Shown: positions 1 to 8,904, counted from the stretch's first letter. The stretch is 64,000 bases of DNA from Candidatus Saccharimonadota bacterium (GCA_030530605.1 JAUMUO010000001.1:119322-183321), one strand, 5' to 3'. The notes: a model not told the origin generated them from the sequence alone. Made by a program: numbers and translations.

Positions 1-1001
1 GTGAAACTGAAACGGTGGTAGAACCGGCCAAGACCAAGCCGGCCGCAGAGCCAAAACCAAAAAAGCGTGTTGGCCTAGGCATTTTGGTCACTATCCTTAT
101 TCTTCTACTTATCGGTGGCGCTCTTGCCATTGGCTATCTTTGGGGCAACAACACCGTAAAACCAACAGCCACTACCGAAACTAACAATTCTACAACCACC
201 ACTGAAACCACCACTACTGAAGAAGTTGAGTTAACTGATTCCACTTTGAAAAAGGATATCAGTGATAAGGTTGCTACTCTTCACGGCAGGAAATCAGACG
301 ACGGCACTATTAGTTTGGGCTCATTTTCAACTGGGCCACTTGGACCAATCGCATATAAAGATCTGAGCTCAGAAGATAAATTGCGGTTTGTGCTAGATTT
401 GCTTCTTAATAACAACGCCCAACCATTAACCCAAAATGAACGCACCCTAGCAGAATCATTGATTGCTAGTAACCCATCGAAATATGTTGGGATGAGCGCA
501 AATACCACTAATTTTAGTGTGGAGAATTACGATTATTATTCAAATGTAATGAGCTTGCCAATAGAGGTAGTGGAAGCAAAATATTATGACTTATTCGGTG
601 AAAACCCAGAGCTCTTGGAAGAAACGAGAGGAAGGATAGTTGAGGCATGTAGCCTTTATGTGTATAGTGAAAAGGATAAATCCTATATACACTTTAACCC
701 AGTTGGTTGCGGCTCGCCCGTTGTCGCAGGGATGTTGGATTTCTATGTCTATAGCTATACCTTCTCAGGAAAATATGTGTATGTATACATAGCAACAGGC
801 TTAAGTAATCTTAATGATTATTCTATACATACAGGCCTTGATATTGATTCACCAACTTATAAGAAGTTTACAAGCGTAGAAGAAACACAAAACTTCCAGA
901 TAGATGCCTCTAATTATCAAGATTTTACCAAGTATCGCCTTGTTTTCGAGAAAAACGACAAGGGCACTTATTCCTTCAAGCGCACTGAAAAAATAGAATA
1001 A
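1..1001 (+). CDS. Membrane-anchored extracellular protein, 5' end outside window
   Basis: The reading frame is open at the window edge, and the first bases match the inside of the paralogue at 1300, so the true start lies upstream. What is visible: a Lys/Pro/Ala-rich cytoplasmic tail (EPAKTKPAAEPKPKKR), one hydrophobic segment (about residues 20-42 of the visible part), a Thr-rich linker, then a roughly 230-residue extracellular domain with a Cys pair (EACSLY, VGCGSP) and many aromatic residues. I do not recognise the domain. The N-terminal module is almost identical at DNA level to the next gene while the C-terminal domains are unrelated. Probably a surface protein; function unknown. Confidence 0.75.
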   Translation, partial: ETETVVEPAKTKPAAEPKPKKRVGLGILVTILILLLIGGALAIGYLWGNNTVKPTATTETNNSTTTTETTTTEEVELTDSTLKKDISDKVATLHGRKSDDGTISLGSFSTGPLGPIAYKDLSSEDKLRFVLDLLLNNNAQPLTQNERTLAESLIASNPSKYVGMSANTTNFSVENYDYYSNVMSLPIEVVEAKYYDLFGENPELLEETRGRIVEACSLYVYSEKDKSYIHFNPVGCGSPVVAGMLDFYVYSYTFSGKYVYVYIATGLSNLNDYSIHTGLDIDSPTYKKFTSVEETQNFQIDASNYQDFTKYRLVFEKNDKGTYSFKRTEKIE

Positions 1002-1050
1002 ACTAAAGCCTTCAATCTGCCGCTACTTAACAAACCACCAATAAGTGTAG

Positions 1051-1112
1051 TAAAATATAAGCAATGGGAGCGACCCCGTTCTTAATTGAGCGAGGCCAAG
1101 CTCCCGTTTTTA
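1051..1112 (+). terminator. Hairpin with T-run; terminator or very short RNA
   Basis: GGGAGC (1066-1071) pairs with GCTCCC (1100-1105) and is followed by a T-run (1107-1111), so it can end transcription of the upstream gene. A TAAAAT -10-like hexamer at 1051-1056 lies just before the hairpin, so a separate transcript of about 50 nt is possible. The rest of the 1002-1299 gap shows only the promoter of the next gene. Confidence 0.5.
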
Positions 1113-1264
1113 TTCCATTGGGTAACATTGACAGAAGATTAAGAAAGAATCTTTTTGCAATAATTTTTCAGCGCGGGGATATCTTCTTGGACTATTATAT
1201 CATTATTTCTGAAAAATAGCCGATTCAACTGTCCGAAAAAATCGGACAACTGATAAAACTTATG

Positions 1265-1270
1265 CTATAA
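1265..1270 (+). promoter_or_regulatory. -10 element of the gene at 1300
   Basis: TATAAT preceded by TGC (extended -10). It leaves a leader of about 20 nt before the ATG at 1300. The pentamer-rich leader ATTTTCT immediately before ATG recurs before the gene at 4150. Confidence 0.6.
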
Positions 1271-1299
1271 TGGGGATATAATAAAAGGGCATATTTTCT

Positions 1300-2115
1300 A
1301 TGTATGAAGAAAAGAATAAAGCAAACATCAAATCTCCAGATGAGATTGTAATTAGTGAAACTGAAACGGTGGTAGAACCGGCCAAGACCAAGCCGGCCGC
1401 AGAGCCAAAGCCAAAAAAGCGTGTTGGCCTAGGCATTTTGGTCACTATCCTTGTTCTTCTACTTATCGGTGGCGCTCTTGCCATTGGCTATCTTTGGGGT
1501 AACAACACCATAAAGCCAATAGACGATAACGCTCAATCCAGCAATTCCAAAACCAACAATGAAACTGCTACTGAACCAGAACCGAAAGAAGAACAAGCAG
1601 AAGAAAAAGAGGCTATTGCTGAAGATGTTAGCAATCTCGAAAGCCAGCAGCAAGCTTCCGATGAAAACAAGTATCTATATCTCAATGGTTTAGAGGTGAA
1701 ATTGAAAATTAAAATCCCAAATATAATATCGTTCGCCTATGCTACTGACAATCTTTACAATGTATATGTTTGGGGGCACAAGTATAATCCAGGCGAACAA
1801 GCTGTTCCTGCCCAGGGAACTATTATAGCAAATTATAATGAAGATACTATAAGGAATCCGGTATATTTAGGTAGAATATCTTTCGAACATTGCGACTATG
1901 CGACTGCAGATTGCAGCGGTGCTGTCCTTAAATTCAAGGATGATTCGATAGCTTTGGTATATCGCGAATCTACTTCCGCAGCTGAAAAATATGCTTCGGA
2001 AACATGGACTCATGGTGGCGAATCGGCCGCTGACTATGCTGCCAGTGTAACCGCTGATATTAAAATGCTCAAAGAACACTTCACTAATCCGAATAATTAT
2101 ATAGAAATTAAATAA
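1300..2115 (+). CDS. Membrane-anchored extracellular protein (paralogue of the first gene)
   Basis: 271 aa. The cytoplasmic tail (1-45) contains the same Pro/Lys module as the preceding gene, then one transmembrane segment (about 46-68, VGLGILVTILVLLLIGGAL), a Glu/Lys/Asn-rich linker (75-115) and an unrecognised C-terminal domain of about 150 residues with one Cys pair (EHCDYATADCSG). Between about 1355 and 1520 the DNA differs from the first gene at only about five positions, which points to recent duplication or gene conversion of the anchor module. Type II orientation (N-in) expected. Likely displayed at the surface; role unknown. Confidence 0.75.
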   Translation: MYEEKNKANIKSPDEIVISETETVVEPAKTKPAAEPKPKKRVGLGILVTILVLLLIGGALAIGYLWGNNTIKPIDDNAQSSNSKTNNETATEPEPKEEQAEEKEAIAEDVSNLESQQQASDENKYLYLNGLEVKLKIKIPNIISFAYATDNLYNVYVWGHKYNPGEQAVPAQGTIIANYNEDTIRNPVYLGRISFEHCDYATADCSGAVLKFKDDSIALVYRESTSAAEKYASETWTHGGESAADYAASVTADIKMLKEHFTNPNNYIEIK

Positions 2116-2124
2116 CTATAGCCT

Positions 2125-3153
2125 ATGCACATCCCAGTCATCTCAAAAGACCCAGATTTTCCATATATCATTGAGGTTCATTTTGAGAAGACTAGACAGG
2201 TCGCACCAGAACCAGCACCGAAGCATCACTCTAAAATCATCCCCATCCTTCTGGTGGGGATTATAATTGAAGCCGTTATTCTTGGCGCGGTCGCTTGGCG
2301 TTTCCTAATTAAACCAGTGCCAAAAGAAGAGGAGCCGGTTCCATTAGGCACACCGGAAGAAACCGAGGAAGTTCCACCCGCCCCTACGGCGACCCAGACA
2401 CCAGAAACGAAAACATCAGAGGTGGATGAGACCCTGCCAAGTCCACAAAAAATCGCGGAAGAACCTTTGATTTCAATGCCCGCAAATATCACCGCTGCCT
2501 TTGATGAGCTTAAAGACTACATTATTAGTACTGGTCTTGATATGAGTTTCGGCTATATGGATCTCACCACTGGCTACACCTACAAGTATCAAGGCGACCG
2601 CGTTTATTACGGCGCTTCGCTCGTCAAAACTCTGGATGCGATGTATGCTTATGAAAAACTTGGCACCTTCAACTGGTACATCAACGCCCTCATTATTAAT
2701 GCCGCCACCTACAGCAAAAACGACGCCCACGTTTCCTTAGTTGAGGAACTCGGTATTGAAAACTTGAGAAAATACGGCGAAGAAATTGGTATGAAGCACC
2801 ACTTAAAACCATCATCAATTTATCCGAATACTTACTATTTCTGCGACACCACCGTGGACGACCAACTCGCCGAGTGGAAACACCTTTGGTATCTTTATAA
2901 CAATCTCGAAATGGGTTGGGAACTTGGTGAACATTTCCGCATCGGTTGGTGGGGCGTGCTAAGTTTTCCGGGCCATCCCCAGTTTATGTTCAAAGCCGGC
3001 TTCTATGGCCCCTACTATAATGAAACCGGAATTTTCCTAACCGACCAGCCCTACATTTTCACTCTTCTCACCACCAACGGTTATCGTGCCGACAAAGACT
3101 ACATTATGTCGGACCTCTCCCGCCGTGTCTACGAAATCAACCAAAGCTATTAA
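2125..3153 (+). CDS. Membrane-anchored serine hydrolase with beta-lactamase/transpeptidase-like motifs
   Basis: 342 aa: short cytoplasmic N-terminus, one TM segment (about 38-62), Pro/Glu/Thr linker (64-115), then a domain of about 220 residues. The motifs resemble class A beta-lactamases: SLVK at 165-168 (SxxK nucleophile), SKN at 197-199 (SxN) and KAG at 290-292 (KTG box). Known family (beta-lactamase2/serine hydrolase fold) acts on peptidoglycan peptides or beta-lactams; substrate here is unknown and I see no clear general-base Glu. Nine bases after the previous stop, so probably co-transcribed. Could be a D,D-peptidase or a non-catalytic relative. Confidence 0.65.
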   Translation: MHIPVISKDPDFPYIIEVHFEKTRQVAPEPAPKHHSKIIPILLVGIIIEAVILGAVAWRFLIKPVPKEEEPVPLGTPEETEEVPPAPTATQTPETKTSEVDETLPSPQKIAEEPLISMPANITAAFDELKDYIISTGLDMSFGYMDLTTGYTYKYQGDRVYYGASLVKTLDAMYAYEKLGTFNWYINALIINAATYSKNDAHVSLVEELGIENLRKYGEEIGMKHHLKPSSIYPNTYYFCDTTVDDQLAEWKHLWYLYNNLEMGWELGEHFRIGWWGVLSFPGHPQFMFKAGFYGPYYNETGIFLTDQPYIFTLLTTNGYRADKDYIMSDLSRRVYEINQSY

Positions 3154-3159
3154 ATATGC

Positions 3160-3165
3160 TATAAT
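3160..3165 (+). promoter_or_regulatory. -10 element giving a leaderless glycosyltransferase mRNA
   Basis: TGCTATAAT with the hexamer at 3160-3165, only six bases before the ATG at 3172, so transcription should start at or next to the start codon. No ribosome-binding site is present. Confidence 0.6.
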
Positions 3166-3171
3166 ATCTTT

Positions 3172-4095
3172 ATGAATGAACCCCTACTTTCCCTTATTAT
3201 TCCGGTCTTCAACACTGGTGAAGCATTTTTGGAGCTCTATAAATCTATCCAGAAAGACAAGTATAAAAATCTTGAGATTTTAGTGGTAGATGATGGCTCC
3301 ACCGACGATTCTTTGAAAATCTTGCGTGGCCTTGCCGCTAAGGACAAGCGCCTACATATCTTTTCTCAAAAAAACCAAGGTGCATCAAGTGCTAGAAACC
3401 TTGCTCTCAAAAAAGCCACCGGAAAATACGTTTTCTTTATTGATTCAGACGACGACATCCTCCCCAGCCACTTCACTAAACTCACCGCCGAATATGAAAA
3501 AGGCGCCGGCCTAGTTTCTTGTGGCTACCGTTACCACCGCGTTTATAATGATAAGTCCCACGACACTTATGTCAATCCACCCGTCGTGAGAAAACCAAAT
3601 GACACCGACCTCTCGTTTATTCTTCGCCAAGACGTTAAAGACGGCCGGCTCTATGCCGCCACCAACAAGGCTTTCCGAAATGACATTATTAAAAAGGGAA
3701 ATATCGAGTTTGACACTCACAAAAAATTTGCCGAAGATACTAAATTTGTGCTCGATTATCTCACTACCTTAATTAAAAATCACGAGCTAAAAATTAGCTA
3801 TGTCTTGGAGGCTACCTATCTTTACCACTATGGCACCGAAACCAGCACCGTCCGTGAATCTTCATTGATTTGGAAAAACTGGTTAAATAGCTACAAAGAT
3901 TTTCAAAACTTCGCTAAAGAAAATGGTCCGGTTACTAGAAAAGACAAAAGATTACTTCGCCACCTCAAGATCCGTTTTCATATTTCGCACGCTTTTGCTG
4001 TCGCCAGAAGCAACCAAAGTTTTAGCAAGAAATTAAAATATACCAACATTTTCAAACTTCTTCCCGCCTCTATTATTGTGAAGTTCCGCAAGTAG
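3172..4095 (+). CDS. Family 2 glycosyltransferase
   Basis: 307 aa. The N-terminal GT-A domain starts LLSLIIPVFNTGEAF, has VVDDGSTDD (38-46) for the nucleotide and the DSDDD metal-binding motif at 91-95. The C-terminal part is Lys/Arg-rich without clear membrane segments. Family members move a sugar from a nucleotide donor to lipid or glycan acceptors at the cytoplasmic membrane face. Preceded by a leaderless-type promoter. Donor and acceptor cannot be told from sequence; proximity to the glycan locus at 6333-12894 suggests cell-surface polysaccharide. Confidence 0.9.
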   Translation: MNEPLLSLIIPVFNTGEAFLELYKSIQKDKYKNLEILVVDDGSTDDSLKILRGLAAKDKRLHIFSQKNQGASSARNLALKKATGKYVFFIDSDDDILPSHFTKLTAEYEKGAGLVSCGYRYHRVYNDKSHDTYVNPPVVRKPNDTDLSFILRQDVKDGRLYAATNKAFRNDIIKKGNIEFDTHKKFAEDTKFVLDYLTTLIKNHELKISYVLEATYLYHYGTETSTVRESSLIWKNWLNSYKDFQNFAKENGPVTRKDKRLLRHLKIRFHISHAFAVARSNQSFSKKLKYTNIFKLLPASIIVKFRK

Positions 4096-4149
4096 ATTTT
4101 TTATACCACTTGTGCTATTATATAAGCATAAGTAAAATAGGTATTTTCT

Positions 4150-4872
4150 ATGGAACAAATTAGTTTGAACCCCACCGAGAAAAGAAAACTAAATATCGCC
4201 AACATTGTAATGGCCTGTATTACCGTGCTTGCTGTTGCCGGCGCAGTTACTTTTGGTATTCTTTGGGGAATTGAAAGAAATAAAACCCCGGAAGTGGTCG
4301 TCAAAGATTGTTCTCCGTGCACAGAAGGTTCAGCAGCAGCTATCCGTACGCTTAACTTTAACCCAGAAAATATCGCTAATGACGCCAGCAATGGCTACTA
4401 TAATTACTTTGCTAATAATGCTACCGCCGAGCTAAACTACAGTGATGGCACCATTGCTATCCAGGCCGTGTCCCGTTCTACTGCTCCAAACAAGGCCTCA
4501 CTAAAATTAAACTGGGCCGACCTAAATGCTATGTATAAAACCAGCCACGACGAAGCAACTAATAGTGAAATCGAGCTAGAATTCCCACAGAATATTTCCG
4601 ATATCATCATTATTGGCGCCGGCCAGACTGTCGGTATGGAGAGAATACTTTTCCTAATGGAAGATGGCTCGGTTGAGTATGTTCCAGTTGCCGAGGCGGT
4701 CAAAGAAAATAATTTCGCTTCTCGCGGCAAAGTTGAAAATCTCAAAAACATCGTCAAATTCTACAAGGGTGGCTTTGACACCAAAGAAGGTGTTGGCGGT
4801 GGCGCAATGTCTTACGCCCAGGACGCGGATGGCAAAATTTACTTGCTCTACAGCGTTAGCCAGCACGATTAA
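4150..4872 (+). CDS. Single-span membrane protein with extracellular domain
   Basis: 240 aa. Cytoplasmic N-terminus (1-14), TM segment about 15-40, then an extracellular region with a Cys pair right after the membrane (KDCSPC) and a C-terminal domain rich in Asp/Asn (about 60-240). Same plan as the proteins at 1-1001 and 1300 but without sequence identity in the anchor. It shares the ATTTTCT-ATG leader with the gene at 1300. Function unknown; followed by a strong terminator. Confidence 0.75.
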   Translation: MEQISLNPTEKRKLNIANIVMACITVLAVAGAVTFGILWGIERNKTPEVVVKDCSPCTEGSAAAIRTLNFNPENIANDASNGYYNYFANNATAELNYSDGTIAIQAVSRSTAPNKASLKLNWADLNAMYKTSHDEATNSEIELEFPQNISDIIIIGAGQTVGMERILFLMEDGSVEYVPVAEAVKENNFASRGKVENLKNIVKFYKGGFDTKEGVGGGAMSYAQDADGKIYLLYSVSQHD

Positions 4873-4885
4873 TTTTCAAAAAACC

Positions 4886-4924
4886 AAGAGTTATGAAGCA
4901 CTTTACTTCATAACTCTTTATTTT
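4886..4924 (+). terminator. Intrinsic terminator
   Basis: Perfect 13-bp stem AAGAGTTATGAAG / CTTCATAACTCTT followed by TTATTTT. The A-rich 5' flank means it may also work in reverse. Confidence 0.85.
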
Positions 4925-5022
4925 GTATAAAATACAACAAAAAATCGTAGTATGATATCCGTAAGTAGTTTGATTTGGATGGACAGCTAAAGAAAACTAC
5001 AGAAAAATAATTTGGAGATACT

Positions 5023-5670
5023 ATGTTAAAACAAGTAGTGGTCTTTGGTAATAAAACCAGCGAAGACATTATCGGTAATATGATTGAAGATAATCTTCCA
5101 GTGGAAGTTACTAAAGTAGGAAGCGAAAAAGCCAGGCAAATTATTGGCGAAACTGAATCGGCTATTAGGGAACAAACCGAGGAAGAACTTTTGCCATACA
5201 TTGGCAAAGTCGACGCTATTGTGCTTTGCGAACCAGAAATGACGCTATCAAGCATCCAATTTCTAAAGGATAAATACCCAGAGCAGGAGTTTGTTGGCTA
5301 TGGCCAAAATTTAAGTAGGGTTATAAAACAAGAACATACTGTGCGTATATTGCTCCCGCACACGGTAAGACGGATGTCCCGTTACCAAAAAATGAAATCC
5401 GAATGTTTTGGTGTAGAGATTTCTGAAGGCGAATATGATTTTGAAGAAATCCCTGGCCCAAGTTTCACGGAACGTTTTTTAGAAGGTTTCGTAAATGGCC
5501 TAATCATCATTTATACTCCGGCTCTCATTTGTCTGGAAGACCAACTAAAAGAACGCACCAAGTGGCGTGCTACTGTAGTGGATATGTGCGGTTCGCTCTT
5601 TAGGGAAACTTGTAAAGCTCTAAAATTTCGTGGCATTGATGGCGGCTTGTCTCGCGACTTAAAGGGATAA
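5023..5670 (+). CDS. Divergent Asp/Glu racemase-like protein, function uncertain
   Basis: 215 aa, soluble. The layout faintly resembles glutamate racemase (MurI): VDAIVLCEPEMT (about 65-76) sits where the family has the first catalytic Cys (ACNTA), and GLIIIYTPALICLE (about 162-175) sits where the second Cys motif (GCTHYP) is expected, but that Cys is replaced. If the relation is real, the protein should not racemise by the two-base Cys mechanism. GGAGA at 5012 serves as ribosome-binding site. It converges with the TetR gene, leaving only 15 bases between stops. Could equally be an unrelated family. Confidence 0.45.
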   Translation: MLKQVVVFGNKTSEDIIGNMIEDNLPVEVTKVGSEKARQIIGETESAIREQTEEELLPYIGKVDAIVLCEPEMTLSSIQFLKDKYPEQEFVGYGQNLSRVIKQEHTVRILLPHTVRRMSRYQKMKSECFGVEISEGEYDFEEIPGPSFTERFLEGFVNGLIIIYTPALICLEDQLKERTKWRATVVDMCGSLFRETCKALKFRGIDGGLSRDLKG

Positions 5671-5685
5671 TCTCTGTCCGTAAAG

Positions 5686-6276
5686 TTACCGTTTTTTACG
5701 AAGCTTTTCCTCCATTTCGTAAATTCGGCACTTAGAATAGAATATCACCGCGTTTATCCGTTCAGTTGATTTTTCAAAATCACAGGCGTCTCGTTCAATC
5801 CACCACTTGATTTCAAAAATTAAATAATGCTCAATTTCAGAGCAGATTCTCTGGTCAGTCTCCACGGATCTTCTGGTCTTTCTCTCTAACTTTACAAACT
5901 CTAAAATTTTTGGCTCTAGGATTCGTGCTAAATTTTCGAAAGGTTTTTCGTACTGCTGGAGAAAATTAATTACATAGTAATCATCATTTTCCTTCACAAA
6001 ACTAAAGGCTCTAACGAGCCCGGTAGTTAAAAGGCTTTCGTCTCCAAGCCTTCGTTTTAGTTTGACACTCATTTTGCGGTCCTTTGCTCGCACCACGTCG
6101 TGTACCCCCTTATAGTGTCGATAGAACGTTGGCGTGGAGACTTTTGCCACCTTACAAAGTTTTGTTACGGGCAACCTTTCAAAATGAGAATGGCTCCCGT
6201 AAAAATCATACAAAGCACTCTCAACTGCCGCCCTGGTTTTTCTACACCTTTTATCACAAGTATGCCCACTTGACAT
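5686..6276 (-). CDS. TetR-family transcriptional regulator
   Basis: 196 aa. The N-terminal HTH is clear: LPVTKLCKVAKVSTPTFYRHY (about 36-56) matches the TetR helix-turn-helix ending in the typical TFYRHYKG. The C-terminal ligand domain is divergent and has Cys near the start (HTCDKRC). An AT-rich promoter region (6277-6332) lies between it and the divergently transcribed UDP-galactopyranose mutase gene, which is therefore a possible target along with itself. Ligand unknown. Confidence 0.8.
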   Translation of the reverse strand: MSSGHTCDKRCRKTRAAVESALYDFYGSHSHFERLPVTKLCKVAKVSTPTFYRHYKGVHDVVRAKDRKMSVKLKRRLGDESLLTTGLVRAFSFVKENDDYYVINFLQQYEKPFENLARILEPKILEFVKLERKTRRSVETDQRICSEIEHYLIFEIKWWIERDACDFEKSTERINAVIFYSKCRIYEMEEKLRKKR

Positions 6277-6319
6277 AATTATATATTATAGCATAAACAG
6301 AATAAAAAGTCAATATATG

Positions 6320-6325
6320 GTATAA
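6320..6325 (+). promoter_or_regulatory. -10 element, leaderless glf mRNA
   Basis: TATAAT ends seven bases before the ATG at 6333, so the mRNA probably starts at the start codon. There is no Shine-Dalgarno sequence. Confidence 0.6.
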
Positions 6326-6332
6326 TAGCCAT

Positions 6333-7472
6333 ATGGAAATTAGAGATTATAAATATATCGTGGTGGGGGCAGGTTTATTTGGTGCGACAGTCGCCGAGCA
6401 TCTTGCTAGAAAAAATAAAGTACTTGTCATTGAGAAACGCGACCACATTGCTGGTAACATTTACTCTCATTTTGATGAAGAAACCGGTATTGAAGTTCAC
6501 GACTATGGTTCGCACATTTTTCACACAGAATTCCCAGCGGTCTATGATTACCTCACTAAATTTACGGAATTTAATAATTACATTCATACTGTAGACACTC
6601 GTCATAATGGCAAGCTCTATCCCATGCCGATTAATCTTAATACGATTAATTTTCTCTATGGTACTAATTTCGGCCCAGAAGAAGCTGAAAAATTTATCAA
6701 AAGCGAAGCTGAAAAAACCGGCATCAAGGACCCCAAAAATTTTGAAGAAAAAGGCCTCTCTCTAGTTGGCGAAAAACTTTACACTGCCTTCCTCAAAAAC
6801 TATACTAGGAAACAATGGAACACTGATCCTAAAAATCTTGATGCGGCTATTCTTTCCAGAATACCAGTTCGCTATTCTACGGACAATCGCTATTTTATCA
6901 CTGCCAAATATCAAGGTATTCCAAAAGATGGTTATACCAAAATGGTAGAGAATATGTTGAGTTCTGAAAACATCACCACTAAATTAAATACTACCTTCAA
7001 AGATATTGAAAACCAAGTCAGCGATACTGCCACTATTATTTACACTGGCCAAGTTGACGAGCTTTTAGATTATAAATTCGGCCCGCTCCCATATCGCTCT
7101 CTCAGATTTGAAGAAAAGCGTGTTGAAAATTCAGACCAAAAAGAGGCCGTCATCAACGAGGCTGACCTAGATGTCCCTTACACCCGCACTCATGATTATA
7201 AATACTACCAAATTCACCATCCAGAGATCATAAACCAGCCTGTCTCTATCCTTTGTCACGAATATCCAGCCGATTTTGAGCAGGGCGGGGAAGCATATTA
7301 CCCAGTAAATAATGAAGAATCAGAAGCTCTATACCAGAAATATCTAGAGGAAGTTAAAAACACTTATAAGAACCTTATCCTCGGTGGTCGTCTCGGCGCT
7401 TACCTTTATTGGGATATGGATCTCTGCGTCAAGAACGCCCTAGACTTGTGCGAAAAAATGGGCTATAATTAA
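6333..7472 (+). CDS. glf: UDP-galactopyranose mutase
   Basis: 379 aa, the usual family length. FAD-binding Rossmann motif VVGAGLFGA at 10-18, acidic end of the second strand (VIEKRDHIAGN), the family signature DYGSHIFHT (about 62-70), and C-terminal GGRLGAYLYWDMD for FAD/substrate binding. Interconverts UDP-galactopyranose and UDP-galactofuranose, supplying Galf for surface glycans. GalE nearby makes the UDP-galactose. Followed after eight bases by a GtrA protein, probably one transcript. Confidence 0.95.
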   Translation: MEIRDYKYIVVGAGLFGATVAEHLARKNKVLVIEKRDHIAGNIYSHFDEETGIEVHDYGSHIFHTEFPAVYDYLTKFTEFNNYIHTVDTRHNGKLYPMPINLNTINFLYGTNFGPEEAEKFIKSEAEKTGIKDPKNFEEKGLSLVGEKLYTAFLKNYTRKQWNTDPKNLDAAILSRIPVRYSTDNRYFITAKYQGIPKDGYTKMVENMLSSENITTKLNTTFKDIENQVSDTATIIYTGQVDELLDYKFGPLPYRSLRFEEKRVENSDQKEAVINEADLDVPYTRTHDYKYYQIHHPEIINQPVSILCHEYPADFEQGGEAYYPVNNEESEALYQKYLEEVKNTYKNLILGGRLGAYLYWDMDLCVKNALDLCEKMGYN

Positions 7473-7480
7473 GCATAATT

Positions 7481-7891
7481 ATGTTAAAGAAACTCTGGGC
7501 TCTCTACAAAGAGTACGAAGAAATTATCAACTACGTCATCACTGGCGCTTTTGGCACAGTAGTCAATGTTGGTACCTTCACGCTTGCCAGGGCACTGAAC
7601 TTCGACATTACAATCAGCAACGTTGCTGCTTGGGTTATCACCATTATCTTCGTTTATATCTCTAGCAAATTCTTTGTCTTTAAAACCGCTAACAAAACTA
7701 AGAGAGAATCTACTAAAGAATTTATCACATTTGTGCTCGCGCGCCTTGCTACTCTTGGCATTGAAATTCTACTCTTAAATCTCACCATTGAAGCAATGCA
7801 TATGAATGAATTGGTTGCTAAAACCGCTGCGCAAGTAGTTGTAATTATTTTGAACTATATCTTGAGCAAACTATTTGTCTTCACCAAATAG
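7481..7891 (+). CDS. GtrA-family membrane protein
   Basis: 136 aa with four predicted membrane helices. INYVITGAFGTVVNVGTF and the paired VYISSKFFVFK / NYILSKLFVFTK motifs are typical of GtrA proteins. Known members help flip polyprenyl-phosphate-linked sugars across the membrane. Sits directly after glf, which fits a Galf-lipid or related carrier. The 3' end overlaps the convergent galE gene by 37 bases. Confidence 0.88.
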   Translation: MLKKLWALYKEYEEIINYVITGAFGTVVNVGTFTLARALNFDITISNVAAWVITIIFVYISSKFFVFKTANKTKRESTKEFITFVLARLATLGIEILLLNLTIEAMHMNELVAKTAAQVVVIILNYILSKLFVFTK

Positions 7892-8865
7892 TTGATTGTA
7901 TCGCGCATCGCATCAGCTACGGTCAGCTCGGTTTTCCATTCCAAATCCCGCATCGCCTTGTCTGGTACTGCGCAAAGTTCTGGCAAGTCACCCGGACGTC
8001 GCGGTGCAATTTTATAAGGGAGTTTCTTTTTGCTTGCTTCTTCAAACGCAGCAATCATTTCTAGCACTGAAGTCCCGCGTCCTGTACCAAGATTATAAAC
8101 CGAGCAACCTGCGCTCATATGCGTAAGCGCCGCCAGGTGACCCTTAGCGAGATCCACCACATGGATATAATCTCTGATACAAGTCCCATCCGGCGTAGGA
8201 TAATCATCACCATAAACCGAAAGCTCTGGAATTTCACCAGTTGCTACCTTCATTACAATTGGCATCAAATTATTTGGACGGCCATTTGGGTCCTCGCCAA
8301 TTAAGCCAGATGGATGTGCACCTACCGGGTTGAAATAACGAAGTAGCGTTACTGAAAGCCCAGAATCTGCCACGCACGCATCGCTTAAAATCTGCTCGAT
8401 CATAAACTTAGTCTGTCCATACGGGTTAGTAATTCCACGCCCGGTCTCCATAGTTTCATCAAGTCGCGCCACACCCTGGTCGCCATACACTGTTGCTGAA
8501 GACGAGAAAATCAGGGAATTACAACCAGTTTCTTTCATTGCTTTAAGTAAATTTAGCGTCCCTACGATATTATTTTCATAATAGAACAATGGTTTTTCTA
8601 CACTTTCCGCCACCGCTTTAAGCCCGGCAAAATGAATTACTGTATCAAATCCCCGCGAAAGCACCTCAAGCGTTGCAGGATAATCCAATAAATCTACTTT
8701 ATGAAATTCTGGCCTAACCCCAGTGAGCGCCTGAATTTTATCCAGGACACTTTCCTTAGAATTATAGAGATTGTCTAAAATCTCCACTTTATAACCATTG
8801 TTAATTAGCTCTACCACAGTGTGCGAGCCAATATACCCCGTTCCTCCAGTAACTAAAATCTTCAT
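7855..8865 (-). CDS. galE: UDP-glucose 4-epimerase
   Basis: 336 aa, normal length. NAD-binding TGGTGYIG at 6-13, catalytic SSS (121-123) and YxxxK (Y149 to K153, NPYGQTK), plus RYFNPVGAHPSG and NLGTGRGTSVLEM, all characteristic. Converts UDP-glucose and UDP-galactose, feeding UDP-galactose to glf. Transcribed divergently from the sugar transferase at 8905 out of a 39-bp intergenic region with one leaderless promoter facing each way. Confidence 0.95.
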   Translation of the reverse strand: MKILVTGGTGYIGSHTVVELINNGYKVEILDNLYNSKESVLDKIQALTGVRPEFHKVDLLDYPATLEVLSRGFDTVIHFAGLKAVAESVEKPLFYYENNIVGTLNLLKAMKETGCNSLIFSSSATVYGDQGVARLDETMETGRGITNPYGQTKFMIEQILSDACVADSGLSVTLLRYFNPVGAHPSGLIGEDPNGRPNNLMPIVMKVATGEIPELSVYGDDYPTPDGTCIRDYIHVVDLAKGHLAALTHMSAGCSVYNLGTGRGTSVLEMIAAFEEASKKKLPYKIAPRRPGDLPELCAVPDKAMRDLEWKTELTVADAMRDTINYLVKTNSLLKI

Positions 8866-8904
8866 ACCCCTATTATAACATATAAAATATGATATAATAT
8901 AGGT
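8866..8904. promoter_or_regulatory. Back-to-back leaderless promoters
   Basis: Only 39 bases separate two divergent starts. On + the TATAAT at 8893-8898 is six bases from ATG 8905; on - the TATAAT (complement of 8873-8878) is also about seven bases from the galE ATG. The -35 of each must overlap the other unit, so the two transcripts may compete for polymerase. Confidence 0.6.
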
